Of a DNA stretch of 64,000 nucleotides, positions 11,214 to 21,554 are shown in pieces. Location: the NCBI GenBank assembly GCA_015039315.1, contig WIDE01000006.1, positions 428,585 through 492,584 on the forward strand, read 5' to 3'. The notes beneath the pieces were generated by a model that did not search any database, was not told the origin of the DNA, and saw nothing but the letters and a program-made list of their open reading frames with translations. Source of the DNA: Clavulina sp. PMI_390 (Eukaryota > Basidiomycota > Agaricomycetes > Cantharellales > Hydnaceae). Both the position numbers and the translations under genes were made by a program. Within the stretch, counting starts at the first letter, position 1, and every line of letters begins with the position of its first letter.

Positions 11214-12770
11214 TCAGTCTCGTTCTGAGACCTTGAAGTCCTTCTGTTCTACTTTACTTCCCAGCCCCGCGAGAGCGCGCTGCAGCTCCGCCGTAATATC
11301 AATCCTCAACCGCAGTACGGCCTGCTCATCCAATTGAGCTGCCATCATCCCGCCCGGGATTTTGTCCTCTACTTTCAGTACGCCCAGAGTGCTCTCTGCA
11401 CCAAGCAGGTTCAGCCCCGAGCCCGAGGCGCCTCCGCCACCCGTAAGTGGGGTCCGGGTCGACGCGGCGGGCCGCCATCTCCTGTACTCCTCGAGCCTCT
11501 TCCGTATGTCCTCTGAAAACTGGAAGGGTTCTCCAAATGTAATTGACGGTCGCACGGGAGGGGAGGAGAGCCTGGGGCCGAAGAGTCGAGGGACGAAGCG
11601 GGGAAAGGAGCGAGGCTCAGGCATAATCTTGTCAAAGTGAGATAGCCAGATGGGGATAATGGTGGGAAGTGTGTCAGCATCCATGAGGACACGAGCTCTA
11701 CCAACACATTAATCCAAATCGAGAGCAGTGGAAGGATATAACGCCAAAGTCATGGAGAAAAAGGTGCCATTGTTAGGAATGGGTATCATGCAAACCGACC
11801 CCTTAGAGGTAAAGCCTTGAAGGAACTTACATTCCCCACTTGAATCGGAAGAGGGCTGGATGCTCAGGGTTTAGTGAAGGCTGGTTGACTTTGCCTTCGG
11901 GGAATATGTGAATCTTAAAGAAAAGTCAGTTCTATGGGGGTGGTCGAGAAACAGACAAGTACGGACCCATCGTCCACCATCAAGTTTGGTGATAGCTTCC
12001 TCAATGGCAAGTTGATATACACCTTTGCCTCTGTAAGTTTCTATCACTTGCCCTGCTGTAAAGAATGCGGCGGATAGCCTATCGACGGCAGGTAGAGGGA
12101 GGAGGTTGTAAAGTTGTGATCCAAGAAGTTGGGCAAATCATGGGATTGACTCACGGGTTGGTGAACATGATGTCCGAGGCGCCAAGAGTCCAACGCATTT
12201 TGCGGGATCGAAAGTATTGTGATATAGGCAGAGATCCCCACATGAATGGCTCATCCACGCTAGAAGGGGGCACCACGCATGTGGTATGACACAAATTCCA
12301 TCGTTGTAGAGAAATATATTGTGTTCAGGACACACGTGTGATGGGAGGGACGACAGAGAATTGCCGGCTTACACAGATGTGTGGTTTGACACTAAAGGTT
12401 GGTTAGGTTGGTTATACACAAGATTATGGTCCAAGGAGGAACGAGACTCACAAGTGAGGACGCCTTTGCCTTTCCGAGTTTCCTTGCCAAGAGCATGTTG
12501 GAGATGGGTCATGCCATAGGTGGTCGCACCGCTAAGGCGCAGACAGGCCTTGCTGAAAAGGCCAATCAGAGAAATGACAATCATGCTATCGGATAGGAAA
12601 GAAAGGAAATCATTGCATCGAGTAGACTCGAGGATGTTTGGCCATGTTAGGAGGGTTACGTGAGCTCGGAACGGCAGGTCAATCAAGGAAGGCCTCCAAA
12701 CAAACAGATAAACTGGGTGGCCATATAGGGGCTGAGTTCTGAATTGAAACCCGCGTGTTAAATCTGCCAT
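11214..12770 (-). CDS. TAZ1: Tafazzin, cardiolipin-remodelling acyltransferase
   Basis: This is a mitochondrial monolysocardiolipin/phospholipid transacylase. Exons on the complement join to give LSNHTSVVDEP (the HX4D acyltransferase motif), WGSLP, GASDIMFTNP, FFTAGQVIETYRG, GVYQLAIEEAI, the second motif IHIFPEGKVNQPSL, WGIARVLMDA and LPTIIPIWLSHFDKIMPE. All of these match the tafazzin family. The C-terminal part, about 100 residues after FPRFVPR, is longer than in yeast and low in complexity. Six exons are needed and introns are 50-140 nt. The start at 12770 is the first ATG of the open frame. The first 50 residues are not conserved, so a start at the methionine before IVISLIGLF is possible. 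HX4D is followed by EP where most relatives have DP. The gene is convergent with the dehydrogenase (211 bp apart) and divergent from the TDT transporter. Confidence 0.88.
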
Positions 12771-13125
12771 CGGTATGAAGGCTCGGCGGTATACGGATAG
12801 ATATACCCTTCTCTCTACTTCCTTGCTAGAGAAATTCTGAGGATGTTGTCAAACATGTCGAAGCATTTGTTTCGCTATTTCTGCAACATGTTTACTTTCC
12901 ACTTTTGCCCTGGTTATAAATAGCAGCCAGGAGAGGTATTTCAACTGTTTGTTGATGTCATTGATTGTGATATCGAACCTCGAACCTTGACCTGCTTGCT
13001 CGTCGTTGTTGTTCTCGCTTCCGCCTCGAGGGAGACGCCGCTGGTAGTATATAGCGTGGTAAGACGCCGGCCTCCATGGTTTCCAAACCACTTCCTCTAG
13101 CTCACCTCTTATCGCTTTTCCTGCA
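12771..13125. other. Divergent intergenic region (tafazzin / TDT transporter)
   Basis: A 355-bp shared promoter region. I see no additional gene or clear motif. Confidence 0.45.
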
Positions 13126-15454
13126 ATGGCTGTCCTAGCACATAAGATGGCCAGCGACTGGCAGCAGAAGTTGACTGTCCTCGCCGTCCCACTTGCGGCC
13201 GAGGTGGACAGTTTCAAGCATGGCACATTCGGGAGGCGAATTCACGCTTGGTAATTCACCCTGCTCTCTTATCGGCCTCGTTCTCGTATTCTCACCTCAG
13301 CCTCGTGCCTCGGTGCCACACAGGACATGGCAAGCGTTCCCTATCGGCATGGGCACTTCTGCCGTTTGCGTTTGTCTCGCAAACCTCCATGACCAATGGA
13401 GTTGGGCTCATGATATCGCTGTGCGTCTGCAACCCCTTGCCTGTCTCTCGTTATTAACTCCATTGTCATCGCTCACTCTTCTCCGGCACCTACTGCTCTA
13501 ATAACTATAGCGCGTATTCTACTACCTCACTATATCCATCTTCATCATCAATACTCTCACTTTGATGTCCCAGATTATCCGTACGTGTGGAGATCTATTT
13601 CTGGCGTGGTAGTTGGCTTCAGTAGCCCTGACATCGTACTCCTCAATTCAGTTTATCCTAAAAGGAGTAAGAGGCTCATGTAAGATTTTTGTTGGCTCCA
13701 CTCCCATCCTGTATCTATCGCTGATGCATTTCCTGCAGCTTTGACCCTGTAATGGGCGTCTTTGTCCCAATCTTCTGCCTTTCGTTCGGGACCGTGGTGA
13801 TCGGCACTTGTGCATTCGCTGTTCCAGACGGAGTTGTCTCCAGCGAGTTCGCATACCGGTTGTATTGGCTCTATGTCGCTCTGGCCGCTTTGATTACTTT
13901 TGGGATGACCTTGATCTGGTGAGCAACGAGCTTTACGCTCACGATGTCGTGCTTACCTTTCACCTGTCCGTTAGGTTCGATGAGGGACATGCCTTGGCTG
14001 AGTTTACTCCCGCAGATGCCTTCCTCGTGTATCCGTTGATGGCGAGTCCAAATTCCCAAGCTTGAGGAATATGCATGCTCACCTATTCTGCGGCACAAAG
14101 CTCGCAGGTTTGATCGGCGGAAACGTGTTGAATGTGATGGACAATACGGACTACAAGGCTATTGGTGTTCTCTTCTCAGCCATATTCTTCCAAGGATTAG
14201 GCTTCTTCATGGCGTGCGTAATAACCTCACTTGGAGCTTTGTGTTTGACATTGACGATACCTCTCGTTCCAGCATGTTCTTCATCGCACTGTATATTGTG
14301 CGCATTTATTTAAATGGTTTGCTCTCAGGAGCTTTGGCAAATGCGGGCTTCGTCGTGACGGGCCCGCCTGGCTTCACCGCCGCCGCTCTGATCTCTCTGG
14401 GGAAGCATGCTTCCGTGATGTATGTGTTTATGCTATCGACCTTATCGATCGATCGTGACATTCTCATTTACACTGGGAAATCTCTCTTTTGTGGCGGCAT
14501 GTCATATATAGTCTGCCAGCTTTCAACCTCATTAACCCTATTGCAGGCGAGGTTTGGTATGCCGTGAGCTTGCTGGATGCGCTGATGCTTTTCGGCCTCG
14601 CGGTGTTCTTCTTTATTTTCGCCGCCCTCCCCTACTGGTTCAAACTCAAGTGCGTTAACGATCCTTCTTTACTTGTGAAATGCGGGTCAACCACACTGAT
14701 ACAACAATGCTTGTTATCGCACTATAGGAAGGATCTGCACCAAATCCTTGGTTGTGAGTGCAGAGTGTATTTCCCCAGTCCGAATCAGTATCTAACGTAT
14801 TCTCTCTGTGTTCACTAGGCTGGGCACTCACCTTCCCAAACGTGGGCTGGATTAGCACTGTCAAAGTCAGTCGAATGTCGCTGATTCTTGACACAAACGT
14901 TCTCTTGCCAGCATTAGGCTGACCCTGTGGTTTCTTTGGTTTTACATCGTAGCTCCTGGGTGATGACCTCAAGATCCCCGGGTTCTACGTCCTCCATGAT
15001 ATCCTAACGATCGCAATGTGCATAACTTGGTTGCTACTGGTCGTCTTCACGGCCACTGCGTTCTGGAGGAGAGAGATTTTCTATGAGCAGGACGCGCTGC
15101 CTTCCAAGTACGTTACATCGTAACTCCAATGATTGCTGTCTTCTTTGTTTCTAACCTCCCCTCCCCCCCGGGACTAACCACTATTTCTATTATTAACCTC
15201 GTCATAATCGACAACTTTACTATCACTAATACAGGGCCACCGCGGGGACCGCAGACATCAAGCGGGCTGAACGCAAGGCGACAATGATGGCACCATCTGT
15301 TTCAGCTGAGCCACTCACCGCAAGTGGCACTGCCAATGACCAATCGATGAAAGATCTAGAGGCCAGAGGTGGTTCTGGCGACATCAATGGGACCGGCCTG
15401 TCAAAGAGGACCTTGGTTGGAACTGGCAGCACGTCTGTCGTCCAAGTTGCGTAG
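13126..15454 (+). CDS. TDT-family transporter (Mae1/SSU1-type malate or sulfite carrier)
   Basis: This is a predicted ten-TM plasma-membrane carrier of the tellurite-resistance/dicarboxylate (SLAC1-like) family. Diagnostic segments in order: RRIHAWTWQAFPIGMGTSAV (TM1), FYYLTISIFIINTL, LYPKRSKRLIFDPVMG (the family YP-R and P-x-x-x motif), AEFTPADAFLVYPLM, GPPGFTAAALISLG and CWALTFPNVGWIS. Exons read: 13126-13250, 13324-13420, 13511-13580, 13652-13679 (only 28 nt), 13739-13918, 13975-14041, 14101 onward, and several further exons to the TAG at 15452-15454. The intron 14042-14100 has a GC donor (GCGAGT), required to join PLM to LAGLIGG. The junction near 14420-14552 is uncertain. The C-terminal 70 residues are hydrophilic and Ser/Thr-rich. 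Whether the cargo is malate, sulfite or another anion cannot be read from the sequence. Confidence 0.88.
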
Positions 15455-15889
15455 AGGGTTGAGCAAGGTGTTGCTCGAGTAGATGAGAGCTTAGTGGAGA
15501 TGAGTTTGATGATTCATTGTTTGGTTGCTTGCTTGCTGGATGGGGTGTCAATTCGATACCCCGTCCTTGGACTGTTGTCCAAATATGGACGACTTCCCAC
15601 TTTGATACCCTTGGGTAGTTTTGATGATCTTCTACCACATGGACGAGTTTCCTTTCCATTGACTTTACCATTGATAATTATACCCAGCCTGCTTCGCTTC
15701 TGTTGTACTTTCCTACTACTGTGACATGGATTCTGTGCGTGTTATTCTTTTATATACCCTCACGCAGAGTTCCGCTAGCACCCCGGTCTGTCATTATCGT
15801 CAGATCCTAATGGGAGGCGGAGATTATGAAGACGAGTAGATCACACAATATCGAATCAATTGTGATGAGGATGGGTAGTAATACAGGTT
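15455..15889. other. Convergent intergenic region
   Basis: These are the 3' flanks of the TDT transporter and of PRE4, which converge here. No gene was recognised. Confidence 0.45.
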
Positions 15890-17098
15890 TTATTGAGTCT
15901 GGGCACCATATCCACGGATACTGGGAAGCTCGGATCAGTAAGGAAATAGAGAAACGGGATTGATAACAAGGCTTACCCCTCTGCGAAAGCCCATTCAGTC
16001 GCCACGGAGCGTGATTCTGAGATGTTGACACCCTTGGCGGAAACAGTGGCGATTTGGAACTGGTAGAATCATTATTGCACGAAGCGTCAGTTTCTGAGAG
16101 ATAGGGAGGAGGGAATACCGACCTTGTTCAAACTTCGTGCATCACGGTAGAAGAGTACCTTCAAGCATGTCTCCATGATCTCCGTAGCCTCCTCCTCTGT
16201 CAATGTAGCCTCGCGACCTTCCACAGCTTTCCGCAGGAGGGGGAGGGCAATATAGGCACCATACCCGGTCGCAAGAGTCGATGAAGAATATGTTACGCCA
16301 AGGAGGTCCACGTACCCCAAGAAGCTAAATCGAAATGGCTTTAGTACAATCAAGTGAACACTTTCTCAAACTTAGAAAGACGAACCTCTTGCCATCCTTG
16401 AAGCCACCGACCAAAAGGGCGTTCCATAGAGGGTTCATCTCGCTTCGTCGCCCATACATGAGCCGACCAAGATACTCGTAGATCTCTGTCGGTCCGAGCT
16501 TGTGCCCATCATCTTGTACGAATTGGTCGATCCTGGAGACGTCAATGCAATGAGCAAAAGATCGGAGAACACCGAGGGAACCATGACAGACAGGAGGGTG
16601 TCGAGCTTGTGTTGAAGCTCTTGGAAGTCACTCATATCCCCGCTGGCTCCGATGAGGGTGTTGTCACCGACAGCATGCAGACGCTGCATGTCTTTGAATC
16701 GGGCAAGGGAACCGTATGATGCTAGTGGTTCATCGGGAATAAATACATGCATATCCATGATTTGGGGAGCGCGACGCACCAAGGTTATCAGCAGCCAGCA
16801 TGACACCATCTTTGTACGTGAGTGCAAGGACACTAGTACCAGTCACAATGGGTTGTCTAAAGACGAAATTTAAGCTCCTGGCTGCGGGAAGATTGCCACT
16901 AGAAGTCATTCAACGCACTGTGTTCTTTGTACACCTTCAGCAAACGCATCAGTCCTTGGACGGTGGGGGTGAATTGGGAATGTGGCATAAGGATCGAAGC
17001 TTTCGTCTCTCTATGGATGGATCTTGAGCAAGCATTCTATTCAGCAGCCGATAGATACGTACTGGTTTGCCCCAATGCGTGCCTGGAAAGTGGTCCAT
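15890..17098 (-). CDS. PRE4: 20S proteasome subunit beta-7 (PRE4/PSMB4)
   Basis: This is a non-catalytic beta subunit of the 20S core in cytosol and nucleus. The spliced product begins MDHFPGTHWGKP, like yeast Pre4. It continues with RTQQPIVTGTSVLALTYKDG, MLAADNLASYGSLARF, GASGDMSDFQ, YGRRSEMNPLWNALLVGGF, FLGYVDLLGVTYSSSTLATG (all beta-7 signatures), LFYRDARS and the tail IRGYGAQTQ. The small exon encoding RPRTDAFAEGVQRTQ was placed by homology and its 5' acceptor is uncertain. The start at 17096-17098 was chosen over an upstream in-frame ATG because only the downstream part is conserved. The stop is at 15890-15892. The gene is divergent from the methyltransferase, with 351 bp between starts. 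Confidence 0.92.
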
Positions 17099-17449
17099 AG
17101 TATCGTTAAACGCGTCCGAGGTGGTGCTCAAGTTGAATCGTTGATTGTGTGGACGCGCGTTCTGAGTCCAGCGTGCGAGCTGCTTATGCGAGCGAGGGAA
17201 GGCCAATGAAGTGCGTCACGGTCACATGCATATTGGCTCGGCCGAGGTTGCTCTAGCATGACTCTTGGTGGATTGTGCAACCGGGACATCTTATCGGACG
17301 ATATATACAATCATGTCTTCCTATAAATAGCCATCAGCCTGAGGGATTTAGCTCCAAGCTCCTGCCCGAGTAAACCTCCAGCTTCCCAACTTCCCCCACA
17401 ACAGACTCGATAGCCTCTCATCCCACCAGACTCGGCATCTACGCTCATC
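17099..17449. other. Divergent intergenic region (PRE4 / methyltransferase)
   Basis: A 351-bp shared promoter. On the + side there is a TATA-like CTATAAATAG around 17321-17330, about 120 bp before the ATG at 17450. An ACGCGT hexamer lies at 17110-17115, just upstream of the PRE4 start. Confidence 0.45.
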
Positions 17450-18657
17450 ATGACAGGATCAGTTGCACTTCCGCAATACAACACCGATCTTGACCCAGCA
17501 TATTACCAGCCCAAGCCAGAAGCTCTCGACTTCCTCCACAAAACTATCAGCTCTGATGATGAGGAAGTCAAGACACGGGTGTTCCAGGCTCAGAAAGAGT
17601 TCGTTTCGTCTCTACTTCCTCTTCCTTCGCGCCCCGCCTGTCTGAAAAACTCACCAGACATATGCGCGTGCTTGTCATCTACACAGGGCATAGTAGGTCC
17701 ACCTTCCCTGAGGTGGAAAGCTCCCATCTGACTCACCAAATCAGTGATATCCATCCGTTCCCCTGCATCTTGAGATTTCAGTTTATCGCGTTGAGGATGT
17801 ATGAGCACAAGTTGTATTCCGAAATCATTAAGCTTGGTCAAGCGAATCCCGGTTCAATTCTGCTCGACCTGGGTTGCTGCAGTGAGTTGTGTTATCAGGC
17901 TAATCTACCAGGCCATCAACAACCGGAATGTTGAATGTCCTTACCGCTCCCTTGTAGTGGGAACCGATATTCGCAAAGCAGTTCTGGATGGTTTTCCGGC
18001 CGACTACGCCGTTGGTGCAGATCTCTTCCCTGCTTTTATCGAAGCAGGCTACAAGCTGTGGCAAGACAAGGATACTTGCCGAATCAAGTTCGTCCAAGGC
18101 GACATATTCAAGCTGCCCCCCACACCCATTGCTCCCAGCACTGTCCCTCTTACCAGCGTGGCGGCCCTCGAGCAACTGGGTGGAAAGGTCAACTACTTGT
18201 ACACAGGCTCCGTATTTCACTTGTTCGACGAGCCCGAACAAGCTGAAATGGCCCTCAGAGTCGCTATTATCAGTGCCAGGCAGCCTGGGAGCATCATCTT
18301 TGGGCGGCACAGAGGTGCTGAAGTAAAGGGATTTTCCCAGAGCATGCGGACGTGAGTTGTCAGCGTTCCTTTTTCGATCCCAGGATCGCAATTAAACATC
18401 CGATCTGGCATCAGCGACAAGGAATCGTTTGGCCATTCTCCAGCAACCTGGAAGGAGCTTTGGACTGAAACGCTGACGAAGATTGAGAGTGCCGAGTTTG
18501 TGCAGGATCATGTGGTTTTGGCTGCGGAGCTCCTGGTATGAGTATTATCACACGATCTACAGACGACCGCAGCTAAATCTCGAATTTCTTCAAGGAGGTT
18601 GAAGTTGTCAGCAACTACAAACGACGTGTCTTGCAGTGGAGTGTGCGATTTGTGTGA
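17450..18657 (+). CDS. Class I SAM-dependent methyltransferase
   Basis: This is a predicted small-molecule methyltransferase. After splicing (GTGAGT donor at 17881, acceptor before 17959) the SAM-binding loop reads ILLDLGCCMGTDIRKAVLDG. It is followed by VGADLFPAFIEAGYKLW (post-I acidic residue), FVQGDIFKLP (motif II) and YTGSVFHLFDEPEQ (motif IV region). Downstream come SIIFGRHRGAEVKG and a C-terminal ELWTETLTKIE. The last exon, 18595-18657, ends RRVLQWSVRFV. The length of about 280 residues and the LGCCMGTDIR variant fit a family of fungal methyltransferases often placed near AusD-like enzymes; none of this identifies a substrate. No biosynthetic cluster surrounds it. The first intron (about 17603-17772) is the least certain. 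Confidence 0.85.
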
Positions 18658-18689
18658 TGCAGTTCAGAGACGGTTAACTAGTAGAACAA

Positions 18690-18825
18690 CCACGCGTGGC
18701 TGCTTCGATATAAAACATGTATCTGTACGATCCTTTGCCGCGGATTACCAGAAGAACTACCTGTCCCTCTTTCCTCGCTCAATGACAGAAAGGGTTGACG
18801 CGTGTGGATTATGGTCACGCGTGAC
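18690..18825. promoter_or_regulatory. Cluster of three ACGCGT (MCB-like) boxes
   Basis: ACGCGT occurs at 18692-18697 (inside the palindrome CCACGCGTGG), at 18798-18803 and at 18817-18822 (inside the 12-bp palindrome GTCACGCGTGAC). All three lie within 170 bp upstream of the ATG at 18857. In yeasts this hexamer is the MluI cell-cycle box bound by MBF (Mbp1/Swi6) to drive G1/S transcription. The spacing and position suggest a promoter, but binding is inference. Confidence 0.5.
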
Positions 18826-18856
18826 ACCACGTGCAGATTCCCCCGCCATCTTTCAA

Positions 18857-21321
18857 ATGAGCAGCCCTCAGAATGTGGATGTCGCTGAAGAGGCAGAGGC
18901 CCAAGACGTCTTCTTCACCTTTCCTGCCGCTGGGCCAAGTACATCAACAGGAAAGGCCGATGCCGCAACAAAGAAAGCGCGGCGAACAACTGTCTACCCT
19001 AATATCAACTCGACCAACAAGGTCGAGAAACCCTTCTCGAGAAGTGCTGCCAAGCGCGATAGCGTTATGGCTCTGGGTAGTATCGAGCACTTGCAGCACT
19101 ACTTCACCAAGGCTGGGCTAGCCGCTACTCAAGTGTGAGTCACCAGTCTTTGGCCATGCTGTCGACCTCTCTGAGCGCAATGTTGTGGTTTTAGTCCAAA
19201 GGGGGCTAAAGGCCTAGTGCCTGCCTTGGGCCCAGGAATCAACAAAATTTCTGCCCAAAACCCTGTTCCCATCTTGACCTTCGATCTCCCTCCTTCACCT
19301 ATGCCGCCGCCAGCTCCTCCAAGCCCCAGCCTCCCACCTGCCGCCACTGAACCCTCTCCTTATATCGCAGACCCCGAAGCAATCAGGTCAGGTGTCACCC
19401 GCGACCTCGATGCCGTAGAAGCCATCTGGGGCCTTCGATCCGATCCATCCTCTTCCTCGAATCCTTCCGTCGAATTCCCCCGATCAACTCCCTCATCCTC
19501 AAGATCCGAATTTATCGATGTTCTCCATATCCTCAAAGTCACTACTCGAGCTATCAGATCTGTGCGCAACTATCTCGTTGCGCTCCCGGATGACCATCCC
19601 ACTCTCCACTTTGGAGCTAATCTCATTGAGGCTTTTCGCAATCACTCGATGGGTCGGCCCGGCACCCTTGGCCGCCGAGGTGGAGCACCACGACACTCTG
19701 CTATCCACCTGAGTTCCAGTCCTGCCCAACCTGCCCCTATTATTGGCCCTACACCACCGGATCCTCCCAGCGTGATTCGTCGATCTGCACTAGACGTGCT
19801 CACCGTCTTGCGAGTGCTTGAAGAGCGGTGCCGCATTCCACTCTCCGACGAGGCATATCACGCCGACCCTGACCGCCTACGAGCAGAGTCTCCTGTTAGC
19901 TTTGCGCTCGACCATGCGTCTCGTGGCCGAGCTTCCCCCGGCGCTGATGACGCCAGCAGTGATACTGGTGCCTCGGGAACACTCGTTGCATCCCCTCCCC
20001 AGAACGTCCCACACTCACCCAAACCAGACGTCGTTCCGCTGAAGATTCAAGGGCGAGATAAGACGGTCCATGTTTGGGCAGATCCAGATGAAGGGATGTG
20101 GGATGACTTTGATGATGACCCAGTTGAGAAGGAGGATCCTTGGGACGAGCGGCTGGTGCTTGGAGGCGGCTGGCTGTACCGTCGCGATATCGAGTTATCA
20201 TCGTTGGACAAAGAACGCAACGTCATCAAGAAGTATCTAGAGGTTGTTGATGAGGTTGTGTTCGCAAACTCAATTCCCATTGCGCCGGGGGAGCGTGGAT
20301 GGCAACGCGCTCGATTAGACTCCACAGCGGTACGCTCGAGATCTGGGAGACCTAGCTCCCGCGCCTCGGATGGATCGGCGAGCAATAGCGCCAATGATGC
20401 AGGGCTGAGGAAGCGTGTTATCAGCACCACTCTCCTGGATGCTATGAGCGAAGTGTCCATGCATGACGAGCCTTCGTCCATTGAGGCTAGACTTCTGCCG
20501 CCTTCACCCCGCTCCAACAACCCATCTCCAATCTCCCCTTCTATTCCGGACGAGTCGTTGGCGGAATGGGCCCAACGTGCTTCATTCGAGGGCGACCCAA
20601 TAGGGCGCATTCACGCCATGATTGCTGCACATCTCCCTCCCGAACTTCTCGGGTTCCTTCCTTCCCCCTCAACATCCCTGGATCCATCTGATCCTTTTGC
20701 CACCTCGTCGGCACCAACGGAAAGGGACCAGCAAGCGTTCCGCGAGCACCTCTTGACAGTCCTCTCTGATGGACAAATCATCTGCACGACCTACAACGCT
20801 ATTGTTAGGAGAAGCCGTAATCCATGGGGGTATATTCAGCTCGAGAATGTTCATGATCTGCTTGGTTTAACTGAGGAACCCGAGAGGGAACACCTAGATC
20901 TTGACCTGTCACTTGGAAGCTCCCAGAGGGCAAATGCTAAGTCAAAATCTAGTTGGACTTTCAGGAGGACTGAGAATCTTCGGTATTGGGCCGCGTGAGT
21001 GTCTAGTGATTTCTTTACCTTTGGTCTTTTTCTGATGATATTTTTGCCTTGTATAGTGCTCTCAAGCTACGATATATGATCCCATTCGTCCTGCCACAGC
21101 CTCCACAGCCTGCGATTCAAGGTCTGAAGCGGGTCACAGAGCAAAAGTCATCGTCATCTCTCTCACGGGCCTTCAATGACCCAGTGATAAGTCCTCCGGT
21201 CCTTTTTGAGCCTCGTGTTATTGCCGCTAAAGAGGAAGGGTGGGAAGATATGTTCCAGCGTGCGCTTGTACGATGGATGGATGCCGTGCTAGAGGAGAAG
21301 CGCACTAGAGCTATTCTGTAG
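18857..21321 (+). CDS. Uncharacterised, largely disordered fungal protein
   Basis: Three exons were read: 18857-19134, 19195-20994 and 21057-21321. The product is about 780 residues. The N-terminus contains a short segment that looks conserved, SVMALGSIEHLQHYFTKAGL, immediately before intron 1. The middle has Pro/Ser-rich stretches (SPMPPPAPPSPSLPPAA) alternating with folded-looking helices such as FIDVLHILKVTTRAIRSVRN and SVIRRSALDVLTVLRVLEERC. An acidic block (DDFDDDPVEKEDPWDE) precedes LGGGWLYRRDIELSSLDKER. The C-terminal third contains LLTVLSDGQIICTTYNAIVR and EGWEDMFQRALVRWMDAV. I do not recognise a catalytic domain. The start was taken at 18857 rather than at in-frame ATGs further upstream, which overlap the preceding gene or its MCB-rich flank. 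I assign no function. Confidence 0.75.
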
Positions 21322-21554
21322 CGCGCACTATAGCAATGCAACCAAGTATACCACTGTATTTTTACATATCTTGACCTCGCCTAGTCCATGTGGCCACAAT
21401 TTATCGTTAGCGTATGCTTCTGATGCTTATATGATGGGGCCACTATTAAGCCTTGCTTCTCAGTTTCAGGATAACATAGTATTTCCTAACTAGCGCTCGG
21501 GGATGCATCTTCGGTGATGGTTGTACAGATCGTAGACGCTCGTCCGCTATGAGA

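Noticed and set aside
17450..18657. Methyltransferase as part of a secondary-metabolite cluster
   Set aside because: Its neighbours are a proteasome subunit and an unknown protein; no synthase, terpene cyclase or P450 is in the window.
20047..20610. 187-codon frame on the complement
   Set aside because: Antisense to the long exon of the 18857-21321 gene; no motifs.
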